Of a stretch of DNA of 64,000 nt, positions 1-10,024 are shown piece by piece. The DNA is from Gemmatimonadaceae bacterium. Its GTDB lineage: Bacteria > Gemmatimonadota > Gemmatimonadetes > Gemmatimonadales > Gemmatimonadaceae. The translations under genes were made by a program, and so were the position numbers. Where the stretch lies: positions 93,841 to 157,840 of the forward strand of contig DATLTC010000010.1 in assembly GCA_035533755.1 (NCBI GenBank). Reading direction: 5' to 3'. Below the pieces are notes generated by a model. It was not told where the DNA came from and did not search any database. It saw only the letters and a program-made list of their open reading frames with translations. The number at the start of each line of letters is the position of its first letter. Positions within the stretch are counted from its first letter, which is position 1.

Positions 1-2
1 TC

Positions 3-455
3 GGCGCGCCGGCGGCGGGCGCTCAGCAGCAGCCGGCGCCGCCGCCGGGACGCGTCGCGGTCATCGTGGCCGTGGCCGACCAACCGCTCTTCGGTCAGGG
101 CACGGTGATCCTTCGGCGGGGCGGCGCGCTGGGCCCGAGCGTGATCGTGATGTCGCGCGAGGCCGCGACGCCCGAGCACCTCGCGGCCGCCGCGGCCACC
201 CTGGCCGCGATCCTGGAACGCGACGGCGACGCGGGCGCGGGCGAGGGGCTGTTCCGAATCGCGGATTCCGTGGTCGGACCGGCCGCTGAACTTGTCGCGG
301 CACGCCACGCGCTTGCCGGCGTCAACTCGGCATCCATCGACACCGTTCCCGGCGTCGGAGCGGCCCGCACGGCGCGCATCTATCTGCCGGATCGAACCGC
401 GCGCGCCGATCTGCGCGCGCGCGGAAAGCTGACGCTGCAACGGCGTCCCCAATGA
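3..455 (+). CDS. C-terminal part of an unrecognised protein, 5' end outside window
   Basis: The reading frame is open from the first bases of the window to TGA at 453-455, so the true start lies upstream; a GTG at 66 is internal. The visible part begins with a Gln/Ala/Pro-rich stretch (QQQPAPPPG), followed by a compact alternating hydrophobic segment (VAVIVAVADQPLFGQGTVIL) and an Ala-rich helix. I do not recognise a family. The proline-rich run before a globular end suggests a linker followed by a C-terminal domain. A 9-bp GC hairpin follows directly, so this may be the last gene of its transcript. Confidence 0.6.
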   Translation, partial: GAPAAGAQQQPAPPPGRVAVIVAVADQPLFGQGTVILRRGGALGPSVIVMSREAATPEHLAAAAATLAAILERDGDAGAGEGLFRIADSVVGPAAELVAARHALAGVNSASIDTVPGVGAARTARIYLPDRTARADLRARGKLTLQRRPQ

Positions 456-461
456 ACGCGC

Positions 462-491
462 GGGGGCGGGTTCCTTCCGGGGCCCGCCCCC
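462..491 (+). terminator. GC hairpin after the first gene
   Basis: Nine bases at 462-470 (GGGGGCGGG) are exactly complementary to 483-491, with a 12-nt loop. It starts 6 nt after the stop codon of the preceding gene. There is no T-tract after it, so it is only a possible terminator. The rest of the gap up to 581 is GC-rich and shows no clear promoter. Confidence 0.35.
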
Positions 492-581
492 CTCGCGCGC
501 CGTGCGGGCGCGCGCCCGCGGGCTGGCCCAATCCGTGCACCGGCGCGCATACTCCAGTCCGGTCCACTCTTGCCGTGCCTC

Positions 582-2348
582 ATGGCTCCTTTCCGCGCGC
601 TGATTCTCGCTTCGCTCTGCTGCGCCGCTCCGCTCGCGGCGCAGAGCCGATTCCCCGCCCAGGTCCTGATCGTGCCCACGTTCCACGGCCCCGACCGTGG
701 GCAGGCTCACCGGGCCGCGGACCTCGTGCGCAATCGCGTGGCCGATGCGTTCTCTCGCCGCGAACTGCGCGTGGTCTCGGCCGGCGACGTCGCCGACTGG
801 CTCGAGAAGTCGGGATTCGACGAGGACTCGACCTTCCTCCCATCCGAAGCGCGAGACATCGCGCGCCACTTCCGCGCCGACGAGCAGATCACGGGCACGG
901 TGACGCGGATGGCCACCGGCGTCCGCGTGCGCGCCGTGCTCACCGTGGTCCGCGATTCGCAGATGGCGCAGCCGCTCGTGGCCGAGGCGCCCACGGTGGA
1001 CGCGGCGGCGCGTGCGGTGGGCGACGAGGCGGTGGCTGCGCGACGGCAGATGCTGCCGCTGCGGCGCTGCGAGAATTTCGCGCGCGACGGCCAGTTGGAC
1101 AGCGCCGCCAAGGCGGCGGCGCAGGGGGTGGCGGCGTACCCGCGGAGCACGCTCGCCCGCGCCTGTCTGCTGCGCGTGCTGGTGCGCATGCCGGGCAATC
1201 TCACCGACTCCGTGATCGCCGTGGCCCGGGCCATGCTCGCCGCGTCGCCGGCCGATCCGATCGCCCTCGAACAGTTGGGACTGGCCCTCGACACGCGCGG
1301 CGCATTTGCCGACGCGTCCCAGGCCTGGCTGCGCCTGCTGGCCACCGATTCGCTGAACGCGTCGCTCCTCCAGCAGGTGGTGGAGGCGCTGTCGCGCGAA
1401 GGAAACGCCCGCCTCGCCGAGCCAATCATCGTCCGGGGTACCGACGCCAATCCGGAAGATCTGCCGCTCCTCAAGCTGCGCTGGCTGGTTCACTTGGCCA
1501 CGGGCAACTGGCCGGCCGCCATCGCCGCGGGCGAGCGCCTCGAGGCGCAAGACGCCGCCGCGCGAGCCGATCCCGACTTCTACCTGCGCCTGGCCTCCGC
1601 CTACCGCGCCGACAGTCAGCCGGAGCGCGCGCTGTCCACGGCGGCCGCCGGCGTGGCCAGCTTCCGGTCCGACGCCTCGCTGTATTCGTTGTACGTGCAG
1701 TTGCTCCAATCGGAGAACGCCACGGCGCTGCCCCGCGGACTGTCCCGCTTTCCCGACAACGCCGATCTGCACGCCCTGGCTGCGCAGTCGCTCAACGCCG
1801 CGGGCGATGTGGCGGGCGCCGCGCGTGAGATGCGAGTCGCGCTGGCCGCCAACCCGGCGCTCCCCCACGGATTCCTGCAGCTCGCCGTCTACGACATGGC
1901 CCTCAACGCGCCGGACAGCGCGCTCGCGGCGCTGAACGGCGCGCTGGCGCACGGCGAGGGCGCGGCCACGGTGGCGCAGTTCGCGCTGGCGCGCGGCAAC
2001 GCGCTCTACGCCGCCGCCAACGGCACCAAGCTGCGCGCGGACTTCGAGCGGGCGCACCGGTTCCTGGCGCTCGCGGAGCGCCTCGATCCCAGCGCGCAGG
2101 CGGAGTTCCTGCTGGGCGCGTCGGCGCTCTCGGTGGGCCAGTACGCGGCCAACGAAGCCCCGGCGGCCAGGCGCTGCGACCTGTCCCGGCTGGCCGACTC
2201 GTCGTTGACGGAAGCGGCGGCCCGGCTCACCAGCGGGCGGTCCGCGGCCCCGGAGGCCGCGGACCAGTTCCTCCAGTACCTCGGCACGCTGCGGCCGTTC
2301 GTGGCCAACCAGATCAAGGCGTTCTGCCCGCCGGGCGGCACGCGCTGA
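582..2348 (+). CDS. exported TPR-repeat protein
   Basis: 588 residues from ATG 582. An in-frame TTG at 570 would add four residues, but the ATG places a normal signal peptide (MAPFRALILASLCCAAPLAAQS, cleavage near residue 20) at the terminus. The N-terminal third reads like a CsgG/TolB-N type alpha/beta domain (VLIVPTFHG, then a segment assessing a threshold ARHFRADEQITGTV). From about residue 170 the protein consists of Ala-rich helical pairs typical of tetratricopeptide repeats (for example LEQLGLALDTRGAFADASQAW). TPR proteins are scaffolds; no catalytic motif is visible. It is followed 71 bp later by larE. A periplasmic location is inferred from the signal peptide. Confidence 0.75.
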   Translation: MAPFRALILASLCCAAPLAAQSRFPAQVLIVPTFHGPDRGQAHRAADLVRNRVADAFSRRELRVVSAGDVADWLEKSGFDEDSTFLPSEARDIARHFRADEQITGTVTRMATGVRVRAVLTVVRDSQMAQPLVAEAPTVDAAARAVGDEAVAARRQMLPLRRCENFARDGQLDSAAKAAAQGVAAYPRSTLARACLLRVLVRMPGNLTDSVIAVARAMLAASPADPIALEQLGLALDTRGAFADASQAWLRLLATDSLNASLLQQVVEALSREGNARLAEPIIVRGTDANPEDLPLLKLRWLVHLATGNWPAAIAAGERLEAQDAAARADPDFYLRLASAYRADSQPERALSTAAAGVASFRSDASLYSLYVQLLQSENATALPRGLSRFPDNADLHALAAQSLNAAGDVAGAAREMRVALAANPALPHGFLQLAVYDMALNAPDSALAALNGALAHGEGAATVAQFALARGNALYAAANGTKLRADFERAHRFLALAERLDPSAQAEFLLGASALSVGQYAANEAPAARRCDLSRLADSSLTEAAARLTSGRSAAPEAADQFLQYLGTLRPFVANQIKAFCPPGGTR

Positions 2349-2419
2349 CGCGCGCGCGGCTCGGCGCCCAGCGCCCGGCCGCCCTGCCCACGCGCGCCCG
2401 GGCGAACTACCATTCGTGC

Positions 2420-3334
2420 ATGTCGCACGAATCGTTCGCGCCCAGCCAGGATGCGGAGTCCAGGGAGGCGGCGCTCATCCAGTGGTTGCGGTCCGAGGCG
2501 CGGGTGGCGGTGGGGTTCAGCGGCGGCGTGGATTCAGCCTACCTGGCCTGCATGGCCGTGGACGCGCTGGGTCGCGACGCCATGCTCGCCATCATCGGAC
2601 GCAGCGCCTCGTACCCCGCCGTGCAGTGGGCCGCGGCGCGCCGAGTGGCCGACGACTTCGGCGTGCCGGTGCTCGAGCTGGATACCGACGAGATCCACGA
2701 CCCGCGCTACGCGGCCAATCCGGTCAATCGGTGCTACTTCTGCAAGACCGAGCTGTGGACCAAGCTCGTGCCGGCGGCGCACGCGCGCGGCTTTCATACG
2801 GTGGTGGACGGCACCAACGCCGACGATCGCGGCGATTACCGGCCCGGCGCGCAGGCGGGACGCGAACACGACGTGCGCTCGCCGCTCGCCGAGTTGGGGT
2901 TCACCAAGGCCGACATCCGCGAACGCTCACGCGCGCGCGGCATTCCCAGCTGGCACCAGCCGTCCTCGCCCTGCCTGTCGTCGCGGCTGCCGTACGGCAC
3001 CGCCGTCACGATCGAGCGCCTGCGCCAGGTGGAGGTGGCCGAGGAGCAGCTCCGCCGGCTCGGCGTGGCGGGCGATCTGCGCGTGCGGCACCACGGCGAC
3101 ACGGCGCGCGTGGAGATCGCGTCGCGCGAGCTGGGCCGGTGGCTCGCGGCGGACGGCGCGGCGGCGGTGGAGCGCGCCGTGCGTGCCGCCGGATTCGCCG
3201 CGGTGGAGATCGACCCCCGCGGGTACCGGTCGGGTGCCCTGAACGTGCTGGCCGGGGTTGGGCCCGCCGCGGCCACCGGCGCTCCCTCCGCGCTCACGCG
3301 ACCGGCGTCCGGTGCGCCTGTTCCTCGCGATTAA
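2420..3334 (+). CDS. larE: LarE-type ATP-dependent sulfur transferase
   Basis: 304 residues. LarE adenylates and then thiolates the carboxylates of pyridinium biscarboxylate while the nickel-pincer nucleotide cofactor of lactate racemase is made. The PP-loop SGGVDS is at residues 34-39. NRCYFCK carries Cys105 and Cys108, and PSSPCLSSRLPYG carries Cys185. Sacrificial LarE uses one Cys in the last motif; three cysteines fit the LarE class that carries an iron-sulfur cluster and can act catalytically (family knowledge, not tested here). No larA, larB or larC is in the window, so the final enzyme is unknown. The end overlaps thpR by 23 bp, implying co-transcription. Confidence 0.85.
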   Translation: MSHESFAPSQDAESREAALIQWLRSEARVAVGFSGGVDSAYLACMAVDALGRDAMLAIIGRSASYPAVQWAAARRVADDFGVPVLELDTDEIHDPRYAANPVNRCYFCKTELWTKLVPAAHARGFHTVVDGTNADDRGDYRPGAQAGREHDVRSPLAELGFTKADIRERSRARGIPSWHQPSSPCLSSRLPYGTAVTIERLRQVEVAEEQLRRLGVAGDLRVRHHGDTARVEIASRELGRWLAADGAAAVERAVRAAGFAAVEIDPRGYRSGALNVLAGVGPAAATGAPSALTRPASGAPVPRD

Positions 3335-3878
3335 CCTCGAGGAGTCCACGCGGGCGGCGGTCCACGCTGCGGCGGCGCCGCTCCGTGACGCGGCCCCGCA
3401 GTTGGCGTGGGTGGCCGAGCGGCGCCTGCACCTGACGCTGAAGTTTCTCGGCGAGCGGCCGGAGCACGAGGTGCCGCGGATCGCCGCCGCCATGGACGCG
3501 GCTGCCGGCGCCCACGCCGCGATCCCCACGGCGGTGGGCGACTTCGGGGCGTTCCCGAACTTTCGGCGGGCTCGCATCGTATGGATCGGCATGGACAACG
3601 AGCCTCGACTGGAACTGGTCCATCACGACGTCGAGATGGGGTGCGAGGCGTTCGGGTATCCGCTCGACGCGCGTCCGTTCCGCCCGCACGTGACGCTGGC
3701 CCGGGTCAAGCATCAGTTGGGTGTGGAGCAGTTGCGCGCGCTCAGCCGCGCCGCGCGCGCCGGCGCGGGCGCGTCGTTTCCGACCGTGATTCGCAGCATC
3801 GATCTCATGTGCAGCACGTTGCGCCCGGAAGGCGCCGCGTATGAATTGCTGCACGCCTCTCCTCTCCGGGAATCGTGA
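3312..3878 (+). CDS. thpR: RNA 2',3'-cyclic phosphodiesterase (2H family)
   Basis: 188 residues from GTG 3312. The protein begins VRLFLAINL, the usual start of this family; the frame is open further upstream but only into larE. The two 2H motifs are HLTLKFLG and HVTLARV, about 80 residues apart, which supply the paired catalytic histidines. Family members hydrolyse 2',3'-cyclic phosphate ends of RNA to 2'-phosphates and were first described as 2'-5' RNA ligases. It overlaps the end of larE by 23 bp and is followed after 3 bp by a small membrane protein, so it belongs to that transcript. Confidence 0.88.
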   Translation: MRLFLAINLEESTRAAVHAAAAPLRDAAPQLAWVAERRLHLTLKFLGERPEHEVPRIAAAMDAAAGAHAAIPTAVGDFGAFPNFRRARIVWIGMDNEPRLELVHHDVEMGCEAFGYPLDARPFRPHVTLARVKHQLGVEQLRALSRAARAGAGASFPTVIRSIDLMCSTLRPEGAAYELLHASPLRES

Positions 3879-3881
3879 CCC

Positions 3882-4529
3882 ATGGGATGCCTCGCCCGCC
3901 TCGGTTGCCTCGTCCTGCTCGTGCTGTTGGGGTTCGTCGCCTGGCTCACGCGCGATCGATGGCTGTCTCACTTCCACGCCGCGCCGCCGGCCGCCGCGGC
4001 GCACATCGACTGGCAGCCGCTCACGCTCATGGGCGCGCGGCGCGCGCAGGCGGCGCTGGATACGCTGAGCGAACTCAAGGGTCCGGTGTTCCAGAACGTG
4101 GCGGCCGGCGACGCCTCGGCCTACGTGCTGCGGGCGCTGCTCGGCGCGCTGCCCGAGGAGGCGGACAGCGCCGAGGCGGCCGTGGTGGGCGACCAGCTCC
4201 TGGTCCGGGCATCCGTGAAGCTGCGCGAGGTGGGCGCGAGCGCCGTGCTGGGCCCGTTGGCGTCGCTGCTCGGCGACCGCGAGCGGATGCAGCTGGCCGG
4301 CAGCTTCCACGTGATTCGTCCGGGACTCACCGAGTTCCGGGTGCGCACGCTCACGCTGCGCAACCTCACCGTGCCAGAGGCGGTCATTCCCAAGCTCATC
4401 GCGCGCCTGAGCAAGGGGGTGCGCTCCGACAGCCTGTCCGCGAATGGGCTGCCCATCGCCACGCCCAGGTACCTGGTCGACATCCGCATCACCAACGGCC
4501 ATCTCACGCTCTACAAGGGGCTGCCGTGA
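3882..4529 (+). CDS. small membrane-anchored protein, function unknown
   Basis: 215 residues, ATG 3882. A hydrophobic segment (residues 4-23, CLARLGCLVLLVLLGFVAWL) anchors the protein, leaving a soluble part of about 190 residues on the far side of the membrane. The soluble part has regular alpha/beta periodicity, with sequences such as HVIRPGLTEFRVRTLTLRNLTVPEAVIPKLI. I recognise no family or catalytic motif. It starts 3 bp after thpR and ends 75 bp before the regulator gene. Confidence 0.65.
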   Translation: MGCLARLGCLVLLVLLGFVAWLTRDRWLSHFHAAPPAAAAHIDWQPLTLMGARRAQAALDTLSELKGPVFQNVAAGDASAYVLRALLGALPEEADSAEAAVVGDQLLVRASVKLREVGASAVLGPLASLLGDRERMQLAGSFHVIRPGLTEFRVRTLTLRNLTVPEAVIPKLIARLSKGVRSDSLSANGLPIATPRYLVDIRITNGHLTLYKGLP

Positions 4530-4604
4530 TCGCCGCCGCGGCGTTGGCGCGCCGATGGCACCGGGGTAGCTTTCACCGATGAACCGCCGTCCCCCTCGAT
4601 TGGC

Positions 4605-5990
<1,386 letters not shown>

Positions 5991-6014
5991 GCGCGCGAAT
6001 GGAAAGGAGCCGCT

Positions 6015-6491
6015 GTGCCCGAACGTGACTGGTCCAAGGAACTCGCCAAGATCGACAAGCAGCTCGGGTCGATGTCGGACGACGCGCTGCTCCCCAAGGA
6101 GAAGCCGGCCGCCGGCGCCGCGGGGACGCGTCCCGCGGCCGCTCCGTCCGGCGGCGCGCCGGCCGCCCGCGACCCCGCGCGCCAAACGCACTCGTTCGGC
6201 GTGTTCGCGCGCCTCGCGCTGTCGGTGGTGCTCGGCGTGGCCATCGTGCTCTGGCCGTACCAGTCCCGCTGCGGATTCGGGTTGGCGGCGTACCTCGCCG
6301 CGGTGGCCGTGGTGGCCCTGAGCGGCGGATGGAGCGCCGTGTGGACCTGGCGCCACCGCGCGCCCAAGGCGCACGTCCTGTCACTGCTGATTCTCCTCTG
6401 GGGGCTGGTGCTGGGATCCCTCGAGGTGCTGCCGCGCATCGGGTACGCCAACCACGATGCGCAACACCCGGCCACGTGGGTCTGCAAGTGA
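6015..6491 (+). CDS. small integral membrane protein, function unknown
   Basis: 158 residues from GTG 6015, preceded by a good ribosome binding site (AAAGGAG near 6004). The first 60 residues are charged, then Pro/Ala-rich, and probably cytoplasmic. Three hydrophobic segments follow (about 65-85, 90-112 and 122-140), ending in a short tail with two His (NHDAQHPATWVCK). I do not recognise the family. It lies 24 bp after the NtrC-type regulator and 39 bp before the aldehyde dehydrogenase. Confidence 0.65.
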   Translation: MPERDWSKELAKIDKQLGSMSDDALLPKEKPAAGAAGTRPAAAPSGGAPAARDPARQTHSFGVFARLALSVVLGVAIVLWPYQSRCGFGLAAYLAAVAVVALSGGWSAVWTWRHRAPKAHVLSLLILLWGLVLGSLEVLPRIGYANHDAQHPATWVCK

Positions 6492-6530
6492 GCGCGCCGT
6501 GGAGGCGCGCCAATTCCTGATACGATACTC

Positions 6531-8018
6531 ATGACGACGACATTCAAGAATTTCATTGGCGGGGAGTGGGTGGCCCCGGCCGGCGGCGAGTATTTCGACA
6601 ACCGGAATCCGGCCGACAGCGGCGACCTGATCGGGCGCTTCCCGCGCTCCGACGCGCGCGACGTCCAGCAGGCGGTGGAGTCGGCCAAGCGCGGGTTCGA
6701 CCTCTGGAAGCGCACGCCGGCACCGGCCCGCGGCGACGCCCTGCGGCGGGCCGGCGACATCCTGGTGGCGCGCAAGGACGAGATCGCCGATCTCATGACC
6801 CGCGAGATGGGCAAACCGCTGGCCGAGACCAGGGGCGACGTCCAGGAGGGGATCGACACCGCGTATTACGCGGCCACCGAGGGGCGCCGGCTGTTCGGGC
6901 ACACGGTGCCGAGCGAACTGCGCAACAAATGGGCGATGAGCTTCCGGCGGCCGATCGGCGTGGCCGGCATCGTGACGCCGTTCAACTTCCCGCTCGCCAT
7001 CCCCACCTGGAAGATCTTCCCGGCGCTGTTGTGCGGGAACTCGGTGATCTTCAAGCCGGCCGAGGACGTTCCGCACACGGGCCACGTGTTCGTGGAGATC
7101 CTGCTCGAGGCGGGCGTTCCGCCGGAGGTCGTGCAGCTCGTGCACGGGATGGGTGAACACGCCGGCAAGGCGCTGGTCGAGCATCCCGAGGTGCCGGTGG
7201 TGTCGTTCACCGGCTCCACCGAGACCGGCAAGCTGGTGGGGGAAACGTGCGGCCGGATGCATAAACGCCTGTCGCTCGAGATGGGCGGCAAGAACGCGAT
7301 GATCGTGCTCGACGACGCCGACCTCGACCTGGCGCTCGACGGCATCCTCTGGGGTGCGTTCGGGACCACCGGCCAACGGTGCACGGCCACCAGCCGGTTG
7401 ATTCTGCAGTCCGGCGTGCACGATCACTTCCTGGGGCGACTGGTGGACCGCGTGAAGGAGCTCCGGCTGGGCGACGGGCGGGCGGCGGGCACCGAGGTGG
7501 GGCCGATGATCCACGAGGCGGCGGTGCGCAAGGTGGAGCATTACGTGGACGTGGGGCAGGCGGAGGGGGCCGACCTGCTATGCGGGGGCCGCCGCGCCAA
7601 GGGGAAGGGGCTCGACAAGGGCTGGTTCTTCGAGCCGACGATCTTCGCCCGGGTGCAGGCGGGGTCGCGCATCGAGCAGGAGGAGATCTTCGGGCCCGTG
7701 CTGTCGGTGGTGCGCGTGTCCACGCCCGACGAGGCCTTCGCGGTGAACAACGGGGTGAAATACGGCCTGTCGTCGTCGCTCTACACGCGCGACGTGAACC
7801 TGGCGTTCCGCGCCCTCAACGAGCTGGACAACGGGATCACGTACATCAACGCGCCGACGATCGGCGCCGAGGCCCATCTGCCGTTCGGCGGCGTGAAGCA
7901 GACCGGGAACGGACACCGCGAGGGGGGGTGGGAGGTATACGAGTTCTACTCGGAGACCAAGGTGGGGTACGTGGACTTTTCCGGCGCGCTCCAGCGCGCG
8001 CAGATCGACAATTACTGA
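6531..8018 (+). CDS. NAD(P)-dependent aldehyde dehydrogenase
   Basis: 495 residues, full length for the superfamily. It oxidises an aldehyde to the acid with NAD(P). Catalytic Cys284 sits in GTTGQRCTATSR, the general base Glu250 in SLEMGGKN, Asn152 in TPFNFPLA and Lys175 in IFKPAED. The cofactor-binding motif is FTGSTETG. The C-terminal FGGVKQTGNGHREGG resembles semialdehyde dehydrogenases such as the alpha-ketoglutarate semialdehyde group, but the substrate cannot be fixed from sequence alone. There is no pathway gene beside it. A GC-rich near-palindrome follows the stop. Confidence 0.88.
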   Translation: MTTTFKNFIGGEWVAPAGGEYFDNRNPADSGDLIGRFPRSDARDVQQAVESAKRGFDLWKRTPAPARGDALRRAGDILVARKDEIADLMTREMGKPLAETRGDVQEGIDTAYYAATEGRRLFGHTVPSELRNKWAMSFRRPIGVAGIVTPFNFPLAIPTWKIFPALLCGNSVIFKPAEDVPHTGHVFVEILLEAGVPPEVVQLVHGMGEHAGKALVEHPEVPVVSFTGSTETGKLVGETCGRMHKRLSLEMGGKNAMIVLDDADLDLALDGILWGAFGTTGQRCTATSRLILQSGVHDHFLGRLVDRVKELRLGDGRAAGTEVGPMIHEAAVRKVEHYVDVGQAEGADLLCGGRRAKGKGLDKGWFFEPTIFARVQAGSRIEQEEIFGPVLSVVRVSTPDEAFAVNNGVKYGLSSSLYTRDVNLAFRALNELDNGITYINAPTIGAEAHLPFGGVKQTGNGHREGGWEVYEFYSETKVGYVDFSGALQRAQIDNY

Positions 8019-8029
8019 TCGGGCGGGAC

Positions 8030-8053
8030 CGCCCCCCGGGCCCCGGGGGGGCG
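8030..8053 (+). terminator. GC near-palindrome after the aldehyde dehydrogenase gene
   Basis: Bases 8030-8040 (CGCCCCCCGGG) are complementary to 8042-8053 with one bulged G. It lies 12 bp beyond the stop codon. It could terminate the upstream gene, although no T-run follows. Confidence 0.35.
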
Positions 8054-8060
8054 CCCCTGC

Positions 8061-8089
8061 TTGCATACGGGGCATGGCGCCATTAATTC
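8061..8089 (+). promoter_or_regulatory. candidate sigma-70 promoter for lepB
   Basis: TTGCAT (8061-8066) and TAATTC (8084-8089) are separated by 17 bp in a stretch markedly richer in A/T than its surroundings. They lie 50 bp upstream of the signal peptidase start. Confidence 0.4.
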
Positions 8090-8138
8090 CAGACCAGACC
8101 GGGGTTGCAGCACGCGTGCGTGCGGGACGAGAGGCTGA

Positions 8139-8930
8139 ATGGAAGTGAACGATACCGATTCCTCCGCCACGCCGGCGCTCCCTCCGCGGGACATCACGAC
8201 GGAGCAGCGCACGGACGCGTTGCGTCAGGTGAACGGCCGCCGGCGGCCGCTGGCCTTCCTCTGGGAATGGACCAAGATCTTCTGGATCTCGGTGGCCCTG
8301 TTCCTGGTCATCCGCACGTTCGTCGTCGAGGCGTTCAAGATCCCCACGGGGAGCATGGAGAACACCTTGCAGGTGGGGGATTTCCTGCTCGTCAACAAGT
8401 TGGCGTACGGCGCCGAGGTGCCGTTCACGCACGACCGGCTGCCGGCGCTGGAGCATCCCAAGCACGGCGACGTGATCGTCTTCGACTGGCCGGTGGACCC
8501 CACGCAGAATTTCGTGAAGCGGCTGGTGGGGCTGCCCGGCGATACGCTCGAGATGCACGACGGGATCCTGGTGCGCAACGGCCACGTGGTGCAGGAGAGC
8601 TACGTGCGGCGCAGCGACCCGGATGCCGATCCGTCGAACGAGGAGTTCACCTGGCAGCGGGACTATCTGGTCCGTACGGCGCACGCGGCGGTGAGCTATC
8701 ATCCTTCCCGGAACAACTGGGGCCCCCTGGTGGTTCCGCCCAAGGACTATTTTGTTCTTGGCGACAATCGCGACAATTCATTGGACAGCCGGTACTGGGG
8801 ATTCGTGCCCGACTCCATGGTCACCGGCCGTCCGATCCTGATCTATTACAGCTACGCACCAGACTCGTCCCAGGATCTCGACTGGGTCACCCACGTCCGC
8901 TGGAAGCGGCTGGGCGAGATCGTGCACTGA
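8139..8930 (+). CDS. lepB: signal peptidase I
   Basis: 263 residues. It cleaves signal peptides from exported proteins at the outer face of the inner membrane. One transmembrane helix is visible (about 44-62, IFWISVALFLVIRTFVVEAF). The catalytic Ser72 is in KIPTGSMENTL and the general-base Lys127 in FVKRLVGLPGDTL. The conserved GDNRDNSLDSRYWGFV box follows near residue 210. Substrates in this window would include the many proteins with Ala-x-Ala type signal peptides. It is followed after 82 bp by the sigma factor gene. Confidence 0.94.
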   Translation: MEVNDTDSSATPALPPRDITTEQRTDALRQVNGRRRPLAFLWEWTKIFWISVALFLVIRTFVVEAFKIPTGSMENTLQVGDFLLVNKLAYGAEVPFTHDRLPALEHPKHGDVIVFDWPVDPTQNFVKRLVGLPGDTLEMHDGILVRNGHVVQESYVRRSDPDADPSNEEFTWQRDYLVRTAHAAVSYHPSRNNWGPLVVPPKDYFVLGDNRDNSLDSRYWGFVPDSMVTGRPILIYYSYAPDSSQDLDWVTHVRWKRLGEIVH

Positions 8931-9012
8931 GTGCGAGATCCCACCGCTAGTGTCCGCCCCCGGGCCCCGCGTGTAAGCCTCTGAGTTCTTCGCCACCAGG
9001 AGCCGCTGCAGT

Positions 9013-9873
9013 ATGCCCTCGCCTGGCACCAAGAAGACATCGTACGAGGAAGGATCCCTCGATCAGTACCTGCGCGACATCAGCGCCTATCCGCTCATCT
9101 CCCGAGAGGAAGAAGTGCGGCTGGCGCAGCGTATCCGCAAGCACGATCAGGAAGCCCTCGACAAGCTGGTGCGCTCCAACCTGCGGTTCGTGGTCTCGGT
9201 GGCCAAGAAGTACCAGAACCAGGGCGTCTCGCTCTCCGATCTGATCAACGAGGGCAACCTCGGGCTCATCCGGGCGGCGCACAAGTTCGACGAGACCAAG
9301 GGCATCAAGTTCATCTCGTACGCCGTGTGGTGGATCCGCCAGGCGATCCTCCAGGCGCTGGCCGAGCAGTCGCGAATCGTGCGCGTGCCGCTGAACCGGG
9401 CCGGCACGCTCCACCGCATCGGCAAGCGGGCCAACGTGCTGCTCCAGGAGTTGGGGCGCGAGGCCACGCACGCCGAGATCGCCGACGGGATGGACATCAC
9501 CGAAGAGGAAGTCGCGAAGACGATGTCGATCTCGCAGACCCACCTCTCGCTGGATGCTCCGCTCACCCCCGGCGAAGACAACAAGCTTCTGGACTACCTC
9601 CCGGACAATCTCAACCCCACGCCCGACGAGCTGACCTTCGAGAAGGCGCTCACCGAGTCGATCGAGGAGGCGCTCTCGCACCTCAAGGAGCGCGAGTCCA
9701 AGATCCTGCGCCTGTACTTCGGCCTGGGCGACGAGGCGGAGCCCATGACCCTCGAGGAGATCGGCGCCCTGCTCGGCATCACCCGCGAGCGCGTGCGCCA
9801 GATCAAGGAGAAGGCGCTGAGCCGGCTGCGGCATGTGAGTCGCGCCCGGGCGCTGGAATCCTACTTGGGGTAG
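9013..9873 (+). CDS. rpoD: short primary-type sigma-70 factor (RpoD/SigA group)
   Basis: 286 residues. Region 1.2 begins at once (SLDQYLRDISAYPLIS) and region 1.1 is absent. Region 2 has NLRFVVSVAKKYQNQG, LSDLINEGNLGLIRAAHKFD and the -10 recognition helix ISYAVWWIRQAI. Region 3 follows, and region 4 ends in the helix-turn-helix ITRERVRQIKEKALSRLR. This is the arrangement of group 1/2 sigma factors, so it may be the housekeeping factor or a close paralogue; other sigma genes outside the window would decide. AGGAG lies about 10 nt before ATG 9013. The TAG stop lies within an octanucleotide-repeat element. Confidence 0.88.
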   Translation: MPSPGTKKTSYEEGSLDQYLRDISAYPLISREEEVRLAQRIRKHDQEALDKLVRSNLRFVVSVAKKYQNQGVSLSDLINEGNLGLIRAAHKFDETKGIKFISYAVWWIRQAILQALAEQSRIVRVPLNRAGTLHRIGKRANVLLQELGREATHAEIADGMDITEEEVAKTMSISQTHLSLDAPLTPGEDNKLLDYLPDNLNPTPDELTFEKALTESIEEALSHLKERESKILRLYFGLGDEAEPMTLEEIGALLGITRERVRQIKEKALSRLRHVSRARALESYLG

Positions 9874-10024
9874 GAAGGACGGTAGGGCGGTAGGGGCGTA
9901 GGAGGGGGACCGATCGCCGCTGCGGTGCCGTGGGGTAGCGGCGTCCATGGAAACCGTGCATTGTCAGAAGTCCGTGCACGTCCGTCCTTCCCTCCTACCA
10001 TCCTACCGTCCTCCCGTCTTCTCC
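9868..10024. repeat. inverted element with octanucleotide-repeat arms, copy 1
   Basis: The left arm has TAG at 9871, 9883, 9891 and 9899, mostly 8 bp apart (unit like GACGGTAG). The right arm (about 9985-10020) has the complementary unit CTACCGTC with CTA at 9995 and 10003 and the same 8-bp phase continuing to 10019. The roughly 80-bp centre is not repetitive. The element begins in the last codons of the sigma factor gene and ends next to the yajQ ATG. A related element lies at 49468-49585. Confidence 0.6.
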
